A stretch of DNA of 64,000 nt from Companilactobacillus halodurans (GTDB taxonomy: Bacteria; Bacillota; Bacilli; Lactobacillales; Lactobacillaceae). Location of the stretch: NCBI RefSeq assembly GCF_009600985.1, contig NZ_VDFP01000004.1, forward strand, positions 1 to 64,000, given 5' to 3'. Position 1 is the stretch's first letter; every line of letters starts with the position of its first letter. Made by a program: the position numbers and the translations under genes. The notes beneath the pieces were generated by a model. That model searched no databases. It was not told the DNA's origin and saw nothing but the letters and a program-made list of their open reading frames with translations. Positions 7,949-16,447 of this stretch are shown one piece after another.

Positions 7949-9196
7949 CTACTTATTTGCCCAAGTTTTTGTTAAGAAGTAACTATTCATCTTATATTCA
8001 GTGTTTTCTGGATTGGCTTTTTTGGTCTTATAATAGCCCTTCAAATGATGATCGAGCATTAACCAACCTCTCCAGCCCATGTGAATAGTATCTTCAGCAA
8101 TGTAGTTAGGATTCTTAACATTAGATAAATCTACGATATTGTTGAATCCTTGCGATTTCAATTGATATTTGATTTTCTTATCAAAATTAGTAATTGAGCT
8201 CATAGGCATGCCTGTATATTTAACCCAGTGTGGATTAATCGGTTGAATAACAAACATTACTTCAACTTTATTTTGAGCGAACATATAGAGTAGCGCCTGA
8301 AAATCATTATATTCTGGTGAATGAGTATATGTTACATGACGGTGAGCATTTTTATAAATAATGATTCTCTTCTTTAACTTACGTCTATAAAATGAATCAC
8401 CTATTTGTAAATCGTTATCGTGCGAGTGTTTCTTAGCTAATTTAACAGCCAGTTTGTTCAAATGTTTGTAGTCGTAAGTATCAGGCAATTGAGCTGACGC
8501 TTTATTGATTTGTCCTTGGTGGTCATTCATGGACAATGATCCAAATAAATCATCTTGGCTCTGCAAACTTGAACGGGCAATGTCTCTAATATAGAAACGT
8601 TGAAAATCTGTTATCTGCTTACCTTCAGAAATACGTTCTAAGGCATCATCTTCGATTGGGCCTTTACTAACACCTAAATCGATAATTCTGCTGGCTACGT
8701 ACTTGTTCATCTTTTTATCGCCGTGATTGGAGTTCAAGATAAAACCTGTCAACTGCAACGGCGATAAGAAATATTTGAAAGCATCAGACGGTACACCGGA
8801 TTTGGTAAACCATTGTGGAGAAATAATGAAAACAGCTTTATTTCCCTTTAGATTAGTCATCCCACCAACATTCATTGCCTGTGTCAATGAAGCAGTTCCC
8901 GGATTACCTTGCAAAAATGGCTTATTCTTCCAATGATATTTTTGCGCCATGGAAGATGGATGGAACGGATCCATTCTAGAAAGTTCCGACGAACCAATGA
9001 TAGGAATGTAGTTTTCCTTCTCAGCGGCATTCTTAACGCTCTCGCCTTTTAAGACCCGAGTATCAAGGGAAGTTGCAGCTTGATCAACCTTTTTTGGTGT
9101 AACGGTTTTAAAGTTGATGGGCGTCCAGAGAAGGATCAATAAAGCAGCAATAGCAACTATAACAGGTCCAAAAATCATCCATAACTTTTTTTTCAT
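7949..9196 (-). CDS. dltD: D-alanyl-lipoteichoic acid biosynthesis protein DltD
   Basis: The 415-residue protein has one N-terminal membrane anchor (residues about 5-25) and an extracellular SGNH-like DltD domain. IGSSELSRMDP carries the serine of the catalytic block, and the C-terminal EDTIHMGWRGW supplies the Asp and His region. DltD acts outside the membrane in the final transfer of D-alanine to teichoic acid. It is the last gene of the dlt operon, three bases after dltC, and is followed by a terminator. It looks intact. Confidence 0.93.
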   Translation of the reverse strand: MKKKLWMIFGPVIVAIAALLILLWTPINFKTVTPKKVDQAATSLDTRVLKGESVKNAAEKENYIPIIGSSELSRMDPFHPSSMAQKYHWKNKPFLQGNPGTASLTQAMNVGGMTNLKGNKAVFIISPQWFTKSGVPSDAFKYFLSPLQLTGFILNSNHGDKKMNKYVASRIIDLGVSKGPIEDDALERISEGKQITDFQRFYIRDIARSSLQSQDDLFGSLSMNDHQGQINKASAQLPDTYDYKHLNKLAVKLAKKHSHDNDLQIGDSFYRRKLKKRIIIYKNAHRHVTYTHSPEYNDFQALLYMFAQNKVEVMFVIQPINPHWVKYTGMPMSSITNFDKKIKYQLKSQGFNNIVDLSNVKNPNYIAEDTIHMGWRGWLMLDHHLKGYYKTKKANPENTEYKMNSYFLTKTWANK

Positions 9197-9199
9197 AAT

Positions 9200-9439
9200 C
9201 TATTCCAATTCTTGTACACGTTGGGCAATTTTATTAATTGTTGACCATTGTGAACGGTCGAATTCAGAAACTGGTACTTGAATACCAAAATCATCTTGTA
9301 ATGTAACTAAAACTTCAACAGTTGCCATTGAGTCTAAAACGCCATCTTTGAATAAATCTTGATCCATGTCTTGACCAGCGTCGTCCAAACCTGTTACATC
9401 TTGTAAAATACCTACAATTTTGTTTTTAATTTCGTCCAT
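9200..9439 (-). CDS. dltC: D-alanine carrier protein DltC
   Basis: The 79-residue acyl-carrier-type protein has the phosphopantetheine attachment site LDSMA with Ser37. DltA loads D-alanine onto this arm and DltB passes it across the membrane. The length is normal for DltC. It sits 11 bases after dltB and three before dltD. Confidence 0.95.
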   Translation of the reverse strand: MDEIKNKIVGILQDVTGLDDAGQDMDQDLFKDGVLDSMATVEVLVTLQDDFGIQVPVSEFDRSQWSTINKIAQRVQELE

Positions 9440-9450
9440 AATAAATTCTC

Positions 9451-10662
9451 CTAACTAAACCATAATTTGTCTAAAATTCCTGAAAAAATCATAAAACTGA
9501 AACATACAATGTTAAATGTTAAAAATATTGCAAATGCTTGTGTAAATTTGTTGCTAGGAATACTCTTCCGGTGTTTCTTTTTAAATCTCAACCAAGCATC
9601 GTTCGTAATCATAGCCCCAGCGTGGAACAAGCCGTAAACGATGTAGAACCAAGTCTCACCGTGCCAAAAGCCCATGATTAAAAACAACATCAAGTATCCA
9701 AAGTTAGCAATATTAACTCGGCTCTTAATCCACTTGTGTTTAATCATCGTGAACATCAAACGCATATAGATAAAATCTCGGAACCAAAATGATAAGGTAA
9801 TATGCCATCTATTCCAAAAATCTTTGATGTTCTTAGATTTAAAGGGAGCTCTAAAGTTCATAGGCGTTTTAATCCCCATAAAATTACTGATGGAAACCGC
9901 AAAGAGTGAATACCCAGCAAAGTCAAAGAACAAATACATACTATAGACGTACATGTAGGCTACTAAGGCCCAAGAAATCCCTAAAGGAGTTTGATTGCGA
10001 TAAGACAATGTCAAAATCTCAATCTTTGGTAAAAGCAAAGTCCCAAAGAAATATCCAATAATGAATTTGTAAAGCAAGCCTTGCATTAACTTGTTAACGC
10101 CACTGTGCAATAATTCAACATATTCTTCTCGACTAGGAACCTTCAAAATATCTTTTTGAAAACGTCTGAACCGATCGATTGGTCAAGAAGTAATGGTTGG
10201 GAAGAACAAGAGAAATCTGACAAATTCAAACGGAGTTATCTCTTTAATTGCCCCATCACGCGTTTCCATAACGATTTCAACTGATTTGAAGGTCAAATAA
10301 CTGATACCCATAAAAGCAAAGAGTGAAATCGTAGCATTATTGATTAATGGATCTAATTTGACAAAGACCAGTGGAACGATTGCTAAAACCACGAACAAGG
10401 TAAAAATCCAAAAATTGTTGTACTTTTTACGATACGAGCGATATGTGAAAACAATTGCCATTTCGTAAAGGATATAGAAGATAAGTGAGATTCCTTGCGA
10501 CATATTGCCGCCAAAGAATGTAATTATCAAGATAACGACTGTTGCGAAGAAGTCATAGACTTTTAAACGTTTGCCAAACCAAAGACCTATCATGATTGGC
10601 AACAAGAGTAGCAGCAAATAGATAAAATAATGCGGGCTGCTATAAGGTGTGATGTTATTCAT
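9451..10662 (-). pseudogene. dltB: dltB with an in-frame TGA stop (disrupted or read through)
   Basis: One 404-codon frame encodes a DltB MBOAT acyltransferase, but codon 160 is TGA at 10183-10185. The flanking residues read FFPTITS-stop-PIDRFRRF, where the family has a glycine (SGPIDR), so a single GGA-to-TGA change explains it. The reading frame is otherwise open on both sides: 159 residues before, and about 240 after including the MBOAT histidine region (GFWHGETW and GLFHAG). The truncated product would lack the active site. The stop is followed by C, a context that favours leaky reading in bacteria. dltX, dltA, dltC and dltD are intact, which argues for read-through, a very recent mutation or a sequence error. 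It overlaps dltA by eight bases. Confidence 0.85.
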
Positions 10663-12172
10663 TAATTTCGCCTATCAAAGTCTTTCTATCGATTTTCCCA
10701 TTCTTGCTAATTGGTAATTCTTCTACGAATCGCAACACATTAGGAATCATATATTCCATTGTCGTTTCCTTTAAAGCATTCTTGATATCAGAACTTATCT
10801 TTTGAGAATCATCGTTATTAAACTCATCTTCTAAGACGATACAAGCAATCATTTTGCTGACTTGTTTCTTGTTGTTATAAAGCGGAACTGTACATGACTG
10901 TTTTACTTGTTCGAGGTTGCCAAGCATTGAATCTACTTCTTCAAGCTCGATTCGATAACCGTGCATTTTGATTTGAAAATCAGTTCTACCATGATAGAAC
11001 AACAATCCGTCAGCATCTTCACTGACCATATCGCCTGTGTGATAGAAAACTTTGCCATCAATTTCTTCAAAGGCCTTATTAGTCTGCACAGGATTATTCA
11101 AATAGCCTTTAGAAACATCAGGACCGCTGACTAACAGTTCGCCAGTCATACGACCTAATTCATCTTCAGTTCCATTGATTCTTGAATCCATATTAGCTTT
11201 CAAGTAACCAATGGGCAGACGATCAAATTTTTCTAAAGCATCTTTATCAATTTGAATTGAAGTGATAGCAACCGTATTTTCAGTTGGTCCATAAGTGTTA
11301 TAAAGCTTTGCGTTAGGAAATTTTTTGAGTAATTTCTTAGCAGTTGCATGAGTTAATTCTTCGCCACAGAAAATAAATTTGTTCAATTGGGGCATGTGTT
11401 CTTCATCAAAACCTCTAAACAATAAGCACATTTCAAAAAATGATGGCGTTGAAACCCAAGTGTTGAAGTCCGATTCAACGATTGCTGTTTGCAATTTACC
11501 AAAATCCTTAGTGGTATCTTTATCCACAACATCTAGTGTCACGCCATTGATTAATCCCGGATAGATATCAAAAACTGATAAATCAAATGAGAATGGGGCT
11601 TGCAACAACATTTTCATTCCTTTTGAGTAATCGAATTCCTTAGTTGCCCATTGCACAAAATCCAAGATATTATTAGTGCTGATCTGAACTCCCTTAGGAG
11701 TACCAGTTGTTCCAGAGGTGAAGATTATATAGAAATTATCGTCTGGTCCAATGCTCAAACTACTGTCATAAATATTGTTGTCTGAGTTTAAAACCCTCTT
11801 TAATTCTTCTTTACTTACTTGAGGTGTATCGACTCCAAAATCTGCCATATTGCTCCAATTTAAAATCAAGGCTGGTTTAGCAACGCTATTAATTTGAATC
11901 ACACGCGATGGATCGGACCCATCATCAACTGGAATGTAAGGGTGTCCTGCCTTAATGGCTCCTAAGAACATGACTAACATTTCAAATTGTTGACCACCAA
12001 AAATAATTAATGGACTCTTTGCAGGTAAGAATTTTTCTTGTAAAAAGCTTGCAATTCGGTCAGATTTTTGCGATAACTCTTGATATGTATGAGTCTCCTG
12101 ACCATTTTGGTAACAAACTTTTTCTGGGTCTTGTAATGTGGTAGCTGTAATTTTTTCAATGATTGTATTCAT
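10655..12172 (-). CDS. dltA: D-alanine--D-alanyl carrier protein ligase DltA
   Basis: The 505-residue adenylating enzyme has the P-loop TSGTTGTPKG at residues 152-161, the motif YNTYGPTE, the hinge-region HGRTDFQIK and the C-terminal catalytic lysine in NGKIDRKT. It activates D-alanine with ATP and loads it on DltC in the cytoplasm. The length is normal. AAGGG lies six bases before the ATG. It follows dltX by 24 bases and its end overlaps the dltB start. Confidence 0.95.
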   Translation of the reverse strand: MNTIIEKITATTLQDPEKVCYQNGQETHTYQELSQKSDRIASFLQEKFLPAKSPLIIFGGQQFEMLVMFLGAIKAGHPYIPVDDGSDPSRVIQINSVAKPALILNWSNMADFGVDTPQVSKEELKRVLNSDNNIYDSSLSIGPDDNFYIIFTSGTTGTPKGVQISTNNILDFVQWATKEFDYSKGMKMLLQAPFSFDLSVFDIYPGLINGVTLDVVDKDTTKDFGKLQTAIVESDFNTWVSTPSFFEMCLLFRGFDEEHMPQLNKFIFCGEELTHATAKKLLKKFPNAKLYNTYGPTENTVAITSIQIDKDALEKFDRLPIGYLKANMDSRINGTEDELGRMTGELLVSGPDVSKGYLNNPVQTNKAFEEIDGKVFYHTGDMVSEDADGLLFYHGRTDFQIKMHGYRIELEEVDSMLGNLEQVKQSCTVPLYNNKKQVSKMIACIVLEDEFNNDDSQKISSDIKNALKETTMEYMIPNVLRFVEELPISKNGKIDRKTLIGEINE

Positions 12173-12196
12173 ATTGTTCCCTTCTTCCTGTTTCCA

Positions 12197-12346
12197 TTAG
12201 AAATCGTTATAAATAAACTTGGCGCTTCCAACACCGTTGTATCCATAGATATACAAAAGTACTAAGAAAATAGCGAAAAATATAATTGTTTTAATAATGA
12301 AAAGCACTGCTGGCTTCTTAAAAAAAGCAAGGAAACTATTTTTCAT
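12197..12346 (-). CDS. dltX: D-alanylation accessory peptide DltX
   Basis: A 49-codon gene begins MKNSFLAFFKKP, continues with one membrane helix (about residues 14-33) and ends in FIYNDF. Small single-span proteins with this C-terminal FIYNxF-type motif precede dltA in most Firmicutes; DltX is needed for D-alanylation and contacts the DltB/DltD machinery. GTGAGG lies upstream of the ATG and a good promoter is placed at 12388-12416. It is the first gene of the operon. Confidence 0.9.
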   Translation of the reverse strand: MKNSFLAFFKKPAVLFIIKTIIFFAIFLVLLYIYGYNGVGSAKFIYNDF

Positions 12347-12387
12347 AATCTATACCTCACTGAAAGAGTTTTTACTAATGCGGGACT

Positions 12388-12416
12388 ATATAACCATTCA
12401 AAATAAACGGTGTCAA
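12388..12416 (-). promoter_or_regulatory. dlt operon promoter
   Basis: On minus, TTGACA (12411-12416) and TTATAT (12388-12393) are separated by 17 bases. Transcription would start near 12381 and leave a leader of about 35 bases before dltX. Confidence 0.8.
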
Positions 12417-12891
12417 ACTAAAAAATAAGCCAAAATAACTAGATATTTTTATTTCTATATAACCTGTATAAACATTATAATAAAAAAACAATGTAGACTA
12501 ATCTGCCTTTTAAGTAAAAAATATTTGTCTTTTTTGACCAAATCCAAGTAGCTGTTAGGTTTTAATGATTATATGTTTAAACAAATTAATTATAATTGAC
12601 CGTTCTTTTCTTTACAAAATATACGCACCGTAATCGCAACTTATTTTTATCCTTTATTATTGGAAATTTTATCAAGAAATTTATCTTGCTCTTTAATTTC
12701 CGATTTTCATTATTGAGCTCGACAATCTAAAAGTAAATATCTATATCTCACAATTACTAAAGCGTTAGTATCATGTGACATTTTCGTAAGATAAAGCGTT
12801 TTCTAAAGCCGATATTGTTATCAAAATTTTTAGCTTCAATAACAAAAACAATTAATATCATTGCCTAATATTTACAAAAAAATCAGAGCAC
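12417..12891. other. AT-rich gap between dlt and rpsN
   Basis: About 475 bases of strongly AT-rich sequence with no credible start site and coding frame on either strand. Apart from the dlt promoter at its left edge and the rpsN terminator at its right edge, I see no repeat or structured element. Confidence 0.6.
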
Positions 12892-12925
12892 AAAAAAATA
12901 GATTTCCTTTCGGAAATCTATTTTT
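12892..12925 (-). terminator. Terminator of rpsN
   Basis: ATAGATTTCC (12898-12907) pairs with GGAAATCTAT (12912-12921) with runs of T on both strands. On minus it follows rpsN. Confidence 0.88.
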
Positions 12926-12936
12926 ATATTATTTAA

Positions 12937-13206
12937 TTACCAACTAGCCTTTTTAATACCAGGTATCTTACCCTCATGAGCTAGTTTTCTAAAATTCAAA
13001 CGCGATAGACCAAATCTTCTCAAATATGCATGTGGACGCCCATCAAGTTCATCACGAGAATGCAGTCTAACTGGTGAAGCATCACGTGGTAATTGACTAA
13101 GCCCCGCATAATCATGATTAGCCTTTAATTTCCGGCGTAATTTTGCATACCGATCTACTGTCCTTTGTAATCTTTTTTCACGTTCAATTTTAGCTTTTCT
13201 TGCCAT
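12937..13206 (-). CDS. rpsN: 30S ribosomal protein S14, zinc-independent paralogue
   Basis: The 89-residue protein is S14 of the long form ([27 protein letters not shown]). It has no CxxC pairs, so it does not need zinc. Many Firmicutes carry a zinc-ribbon S14 in the main ribosomal operon and this paralogue alone elsewhere, made when zinc is short. Its isolated position fits that. A perfect palindrome TTACTAGTAA upstream (13238-13247) is a candidate operator. Confidence 0.93.
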   Translation of the reverse strand: MARKAKIEREKRLQRTVDRYAKLRRKLKANHDYAGLSQLPRDASPVRLHSRDELDGRPHAYLRRFGLSRLNFRKLAHEGKIPGIKKASW

Positions 13207-13237
13207 ATATTCTATCTGACCTCTTTTTTGAAGCCAG

Positions 13238-13247
13238 TTACTAGTAA
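13238..13247 (-). promoter_or_regulatory. Candidate zinc-responsive operator before rpsN
   Basis: TTACTAGTAA is a perfect 10-base palindrome 32 bases before the rpsN start. It is related in shape to AdcR sites (TTAACnnGTTAA) and Zur boxes but is not an exact match to either. Confidence 0.35.
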
Positions 13248-13523
13248 TATTTTCTACTAATTACCAACGTAGCAGTAATTTAAGGACATGGCAAACGATT
13301 TCACTTAAAACCTTATTTTAGCGTCTTTTTTTACTAATAAAATCAAAAACCAAAAATATTCTTTTAAAAAAATTCAAAAAATTAGATTATTGACAGAAAT
13401 AGTTTGTTTCAATTTAGATAAAAAACATTTATAAATTACGATACAAACTGTATGACCTTATTTGTTAAACTTTAAGCATGGAAAAGGCCTGAGCACAATA
13501 AAAAAACGTTAGGGGGACAGCTA
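13248..13523. other. Gap between rpsN and the WxL gene
   Basis: This gap must contain both divergent promoters. It is AT-rich and shows no ORF. AGGGGGACAG just before 13524 is the ribosome site of the WxL gene. No repeat or riboswitch is apparent. Confidence 0.5.
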
Positions 13524-14372
13524 ATGAAATTACTTAATAAATTCATCCGTTTATTAGCATTAATCAGTCTTAGTCTGTCCATAACACCCTTAACTACAGT
13601 CAAAGCTTCTGATGACATTCAAGTAAAAGATACTACTAAAAGTAGCAGTAATTTGGCCGTTACTTACTCTGACACTGATGCTTCCGATACTCCAGTTGCT
13701 ACTGCATCAGCAACTCCAACAACAACAACTGATGACGGTACTAGTCAAACCGCCACCTCAAACGTCAGCGTTACTGTTTTATCCGGAATTTTAACATTAG
13801 CTGCCGTGCCTGATTTTAACTTCGGCACCATGACAGTAGGTTCCACTTCTAAACTACAAAATAATACTGCCGATGCTACTGATTTCAACACGGACTCAAC
13901 TAATGGAGATGTAACTGCTGGTCAAGATGGAAATGACAGCAGTCTTTTAGAAGTGATTGATTCACGTAATTTTACTTCTGAAATGCCTGGTTTTACTTTG
14001 ACCGCATCAATCGGACAACTGACGAATGCAGATGCATCAAAGAAACTTGATGCCATCTTGAATCTTAGTTCCATTCCCTTGCTAAACGACAGCGATGAAA
14101 ACATTTCTAACTCGTCAACATATTTAAAAACCAATGCTATTCAAATTAGTAATGATAGTTCCAGCAACAAAAATTCTACTTTAATTGACTTGCAACGTGA
14201 CTCTTACAATGCAGGAGTTATTAAAGCTAAATTCAATACTCCATCTTCAGCAAGTCTGACTATTCCTAATCAAACTGGATCGACTTCTGAAGAATCTACT
14301 AATCATATGAATGCTGTTGTTACATGGACTTTGACGGCTAAGCCAAGCGTACAATCAAATCTACAAAAATAA
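13524..14372 (+). CDS. WxL-domain cell-surface protein
   Basis: The 282-residue protein starts with a signal peptide (about residues 1-29, ending VKA), then a Ser/Thr-rich linker, then a WxL domain. The first conserved block is SGILTLAAVPDFNFG; the second is VTWTL near the C terminus, which gives the W-x-L motif. WxL proteins attach non-covalently to the cell wall. They normally occur in clusters with a DUF916 membrane partner and other WxL genes, but none is seen here. A strong AGGGGG site precedes the ATG and a terminator follows. Confidence 0.9.
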   Translation: MKLLNKFIRLLALISLSLSITPLTTVKASDDIQVKDTTKSSSNLAVTYSDTDASDTPVATASATPTTTTDDGTSQTATSNVSVTVLSGILTLAAVPDFNFGTMTVGSTSKLQNNTADATDFNTDSTNGDVTAGQDGNDSSLLEVIDSRNFTSEMPGFTLTASIGQLTNADASKKLDAILNLSSIPLLNDSDENISNSSTYLKTNAIQISNDSSSNKNSTLIDLQRDSYNAGVIKAKFNTPSSASLTIPNQTGSTSEESTNHMNAVVTWTLTAKPSVQSNLQK

Positions 14373-14414
14373 TGTTCTACCAAATTTTATTGAAAAATCA
14401 TTTATTGAAAAATC

Positions 14415-14460
14415 AATAGATACTAATTCTTTTTAGAATTGGCATCTATTTTTTTCTTTT
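14415..14460 (+). terminator. Terminator of the WxL gene
   Basis: AATAGAT (14415-14421) pairs with ATCTATT (14444-14450), and AATTCT with AGAATT inside, followed by a T-rich run. Confidence 0.85.
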
Positions 14461-14530
14461 TACTTTTTAGATATTGTTTAAACATGTTATTATAATAGTA
14501 ATAAAGTTTCGTTTTAAGAGAAGGCCTATT

Positions 14531-15600
14531 ATGACAATTACTACGACTTGGAAACATAATTTTACTAACTATTCAAATTTAGACAATATCAATCAAACTG
14601 GAAAACAGACTCTCGAAATTTTCCAACCCCTAGCAGCTAAGAAAATCCGTCTGCAGTTGAACAATCTCTATGACGAGATACCGCTGAAAATATCTTCCTT
14701 AACTGTGGCAACGTCAGAAGAAAAAAAGCAGTAACCTATAGTGGTAGAAAAAATTTTCTGATTGAGCCACGACTTATGGGATGGTCTGATTGGATAGATC
14801 TTAATTTAGACTCTAACCAGTTCATCAAAATAACTATTGCCTCTCCAAATAAAACGATTCATTCACTTGGATTAACTATTTCTAATGATCTTATTAAGAC
14901 TAAACAAACAGACCCTTTAGAACCAAAATATTTTTTCGGCGTTTCCAGTATTCAAGTTCAAACAGAAAAAATTTATCCTAAACTAGCCTTTTTTGGTGAT
15001 TCTTTGACTAATCAAGGCAACTTTTCAGCACCTTTAGCTTTAGAACTGGAATCTAATTTTAATATCATGACGGCTAATTTCGGTATCTCAGGAAATCGGC
15101 TCTTGCATCCTGGACACAGCACTTCAAAATGGTCGAACAGCTTTGGCGAAGCCGGTTTTACTAGGTTTGACCACATGCTCGATTATCAACCCAATATTAT
15201 TATCTTTATGGAAGGAATTAACGATTTCTTGCATCCTGGCACTGGTACGCCTGTAAATGAATTGCCAACAGCCAATGCCTTAAGTTCTGCAATTATTGAA
15301 TTAAAGAAAAGAGCTAAGCAACATAAGACAATTTTTATTCCCATGACTATCACTCCTGCAGAAGGTAATATCAATGGCGGAGTTTACGCTTGGAGTTTCG
15401 AAAAGGAGAAACTGCGTTTGGAGACAAATGAAACCTTATTAAAATTACCGAATGTAATTGACCTAGCAAATTTCGTTGGCAAGAATGGCCAGTTAATCTC
15501 AACCTTTGATTGCGGAGATCACGTTCATTTTTCCCAAGCAGGTGGAAAAATTGTTGCCGATTTCATAAAAGAACAATTAATTAGGAAGAAATTGATTTAA
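14531..15600 (+). pseudogene. SGNH/GDSL hydrolase split by a -1 frameshift at A_AAA_AAG
   Basis: The start is ATG 14531, behind GAGAAGG. The first frame gives an N-terminal beta domain (LRLQLNN-like KIRLQLNNLYDEIPLKI) and stops with TAA at 14732-14734. The next frame continues the same protein, AVTYSGRKN, then the SGNH domain: GDSLTNQGN (block I), GINDF (block III) and DHVHFSQAG (Asp-His). One missing A in a seven-A run (14721-14727) explains it, yet 14722-14728 is exactly A_AAA_AAG in phase, a classic -1 slippage site. Joined, it is about 356 residues, a normal size for this esterase/lipase-like family. It may be a secreted-sugar or carbohydrate esterase but has no signal peptide. Confidence 0.75.
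14722..14728 (+). promoter_or_regulatory. Slippery heptamer at the SGNH frameshift
   Basis: A_AAA_AAG lies in phase with the upstream frame, and the zero frame stops two codons later. Slipping by -1 enters GCA GTA ACC and continues the hydrolase. I see no strong stem just downstream, so efficiency is uncertain. Confidence 0.45.
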
Positions 15601-15663
15601 ATCATTTTAGATATAATATATTATTAAATAGTACATATTTATAATTACATTGGAGCGTTCAAA

Positions 15664-16386
15664 ATGGCTGAAACTAATAATAAGGATATTTATCAAGCAC
15701 TTAAGCAACGTGTACTAAATGGAAAATACAATATTAAAATGCGTTTGCCTACTGAAGAGTCATTGATTGAAGAATTCAAAGTTAGTCGCTACGCCGTGCG
15801 AAAAGCTATTAAACAATTGTCTGATGAGGGCCTAGTTTATAGCGTTAAAGGTAAAGGCGTAGTTGTTTTAGAGCACACTCCACAATCTCAAGAGATTAAT
15901 CTTAGTCTCAAAGAAATCGACGGCTTACAAACTTTGAACAAATCTCAAGATGTTCATCGAACAACTTTGATTGCTGACTTTAAACAAATCATTGTCGATA
16001 AGAAAATCAGTAATCAGACTTCTTTTGCAATTGGCATCCCTGTCTATGCAATTAAACGAGTTCGCCATATCAATAATAAGAATGCCGTTTTAGATATAAA
16101 TTATTTTAACGCGCAACTCGTTCCCGGCATCACACCAGAAATTGCTAAACAGTCAATCTATGACTACATCCATCATGAATTAAAAATGAAGATTGCCGTA
16201 GTCAAACGTCAATTAAGAATCGAACATGCTCAACAGATTGACTACGAAAATCTCAATTTGGGCATCAATAATTGCGTTGGCAATATGGTCAGCTTTGCTT
16301 TTAACGATGATGGCAAACAATTTGAATATACGGAATCGCATTTTATTCCTGATAATTTCATTTTTAATCAGTTGCTTAAATTTTAA
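15664..16386 (+). CDS. GntR-family regulator (HutC/UTRA type)
   Basis: The 240-residue protein has an N-terminal GntR winged helix (residues about 8-72, with RYAVRKAIKQLSDEGLVY) and a C-terminal UTRA effector domain ending HFIPDNFIF. It is paralogous to the TreR-like protein encoded convergently next door; both keep KGKGVVVLE or KGRGVVVLE at the wing. GGAG precedes the ATG. It lies 63 bases after the SGNH hydrolase gene on the same strand, so that hydrolase or a sugar phosphate pathway may be its concern, but the effector is unknown. Confidence 0.85.
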   Translation: MAETNNKDIYQALKQRVLNGKYNIKMRLPTEESLIEEFKVSRYAVRKAIKQLSDEGLVYSVKGKGVVVLEHTPQSQEINLSLKEIDGLQTLNKSQDVHRTTLIADFKQIIVDKKISNQTSFAIGIPVYAIKRVRHINNKNAVLDINYFNAQLVPGITPEIAKQSIYDYIHHELKMKIAVVKRQLRIEHAQQIDYENLNLGINNCVGNMVSFAFNDDGKQFEYTESHFIPDNFIFNQLLKF

Positions 16387-16395
16387 TTTCACAAA

Positions 16396-16440
16396 AAATG
16401 GACAAGGTAGTCAAAATTGATTACCTTGTCCATTTATTTT
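16396..16440. terminator. Bidirectional terminator between two GntR genes
   Basis: AAATGGACAAGGTA (16396-16409) pairs perfectly with TACCTTGTCCATTT (16422-16435). T-rich sequence follows on plus and an A run gives U on minus. Confidence 0.88.
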
Positions 16441-16447
16441 ACGTATT

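Noticed and set aside
14474..14531. An earlier ATG start for the SGNH gene
   Set aside because: The extra 19 residues are hydrophobic/basic and lie before the GAGAAGG ribosome site that fits ATG 14531.
14722..14728. An insertion-sequence transposase using A_AAA_AAG frameshifting
   Set aside because: The protein around it is an SGNH hydrolase and there are no terminal repeats or DDE motifs.
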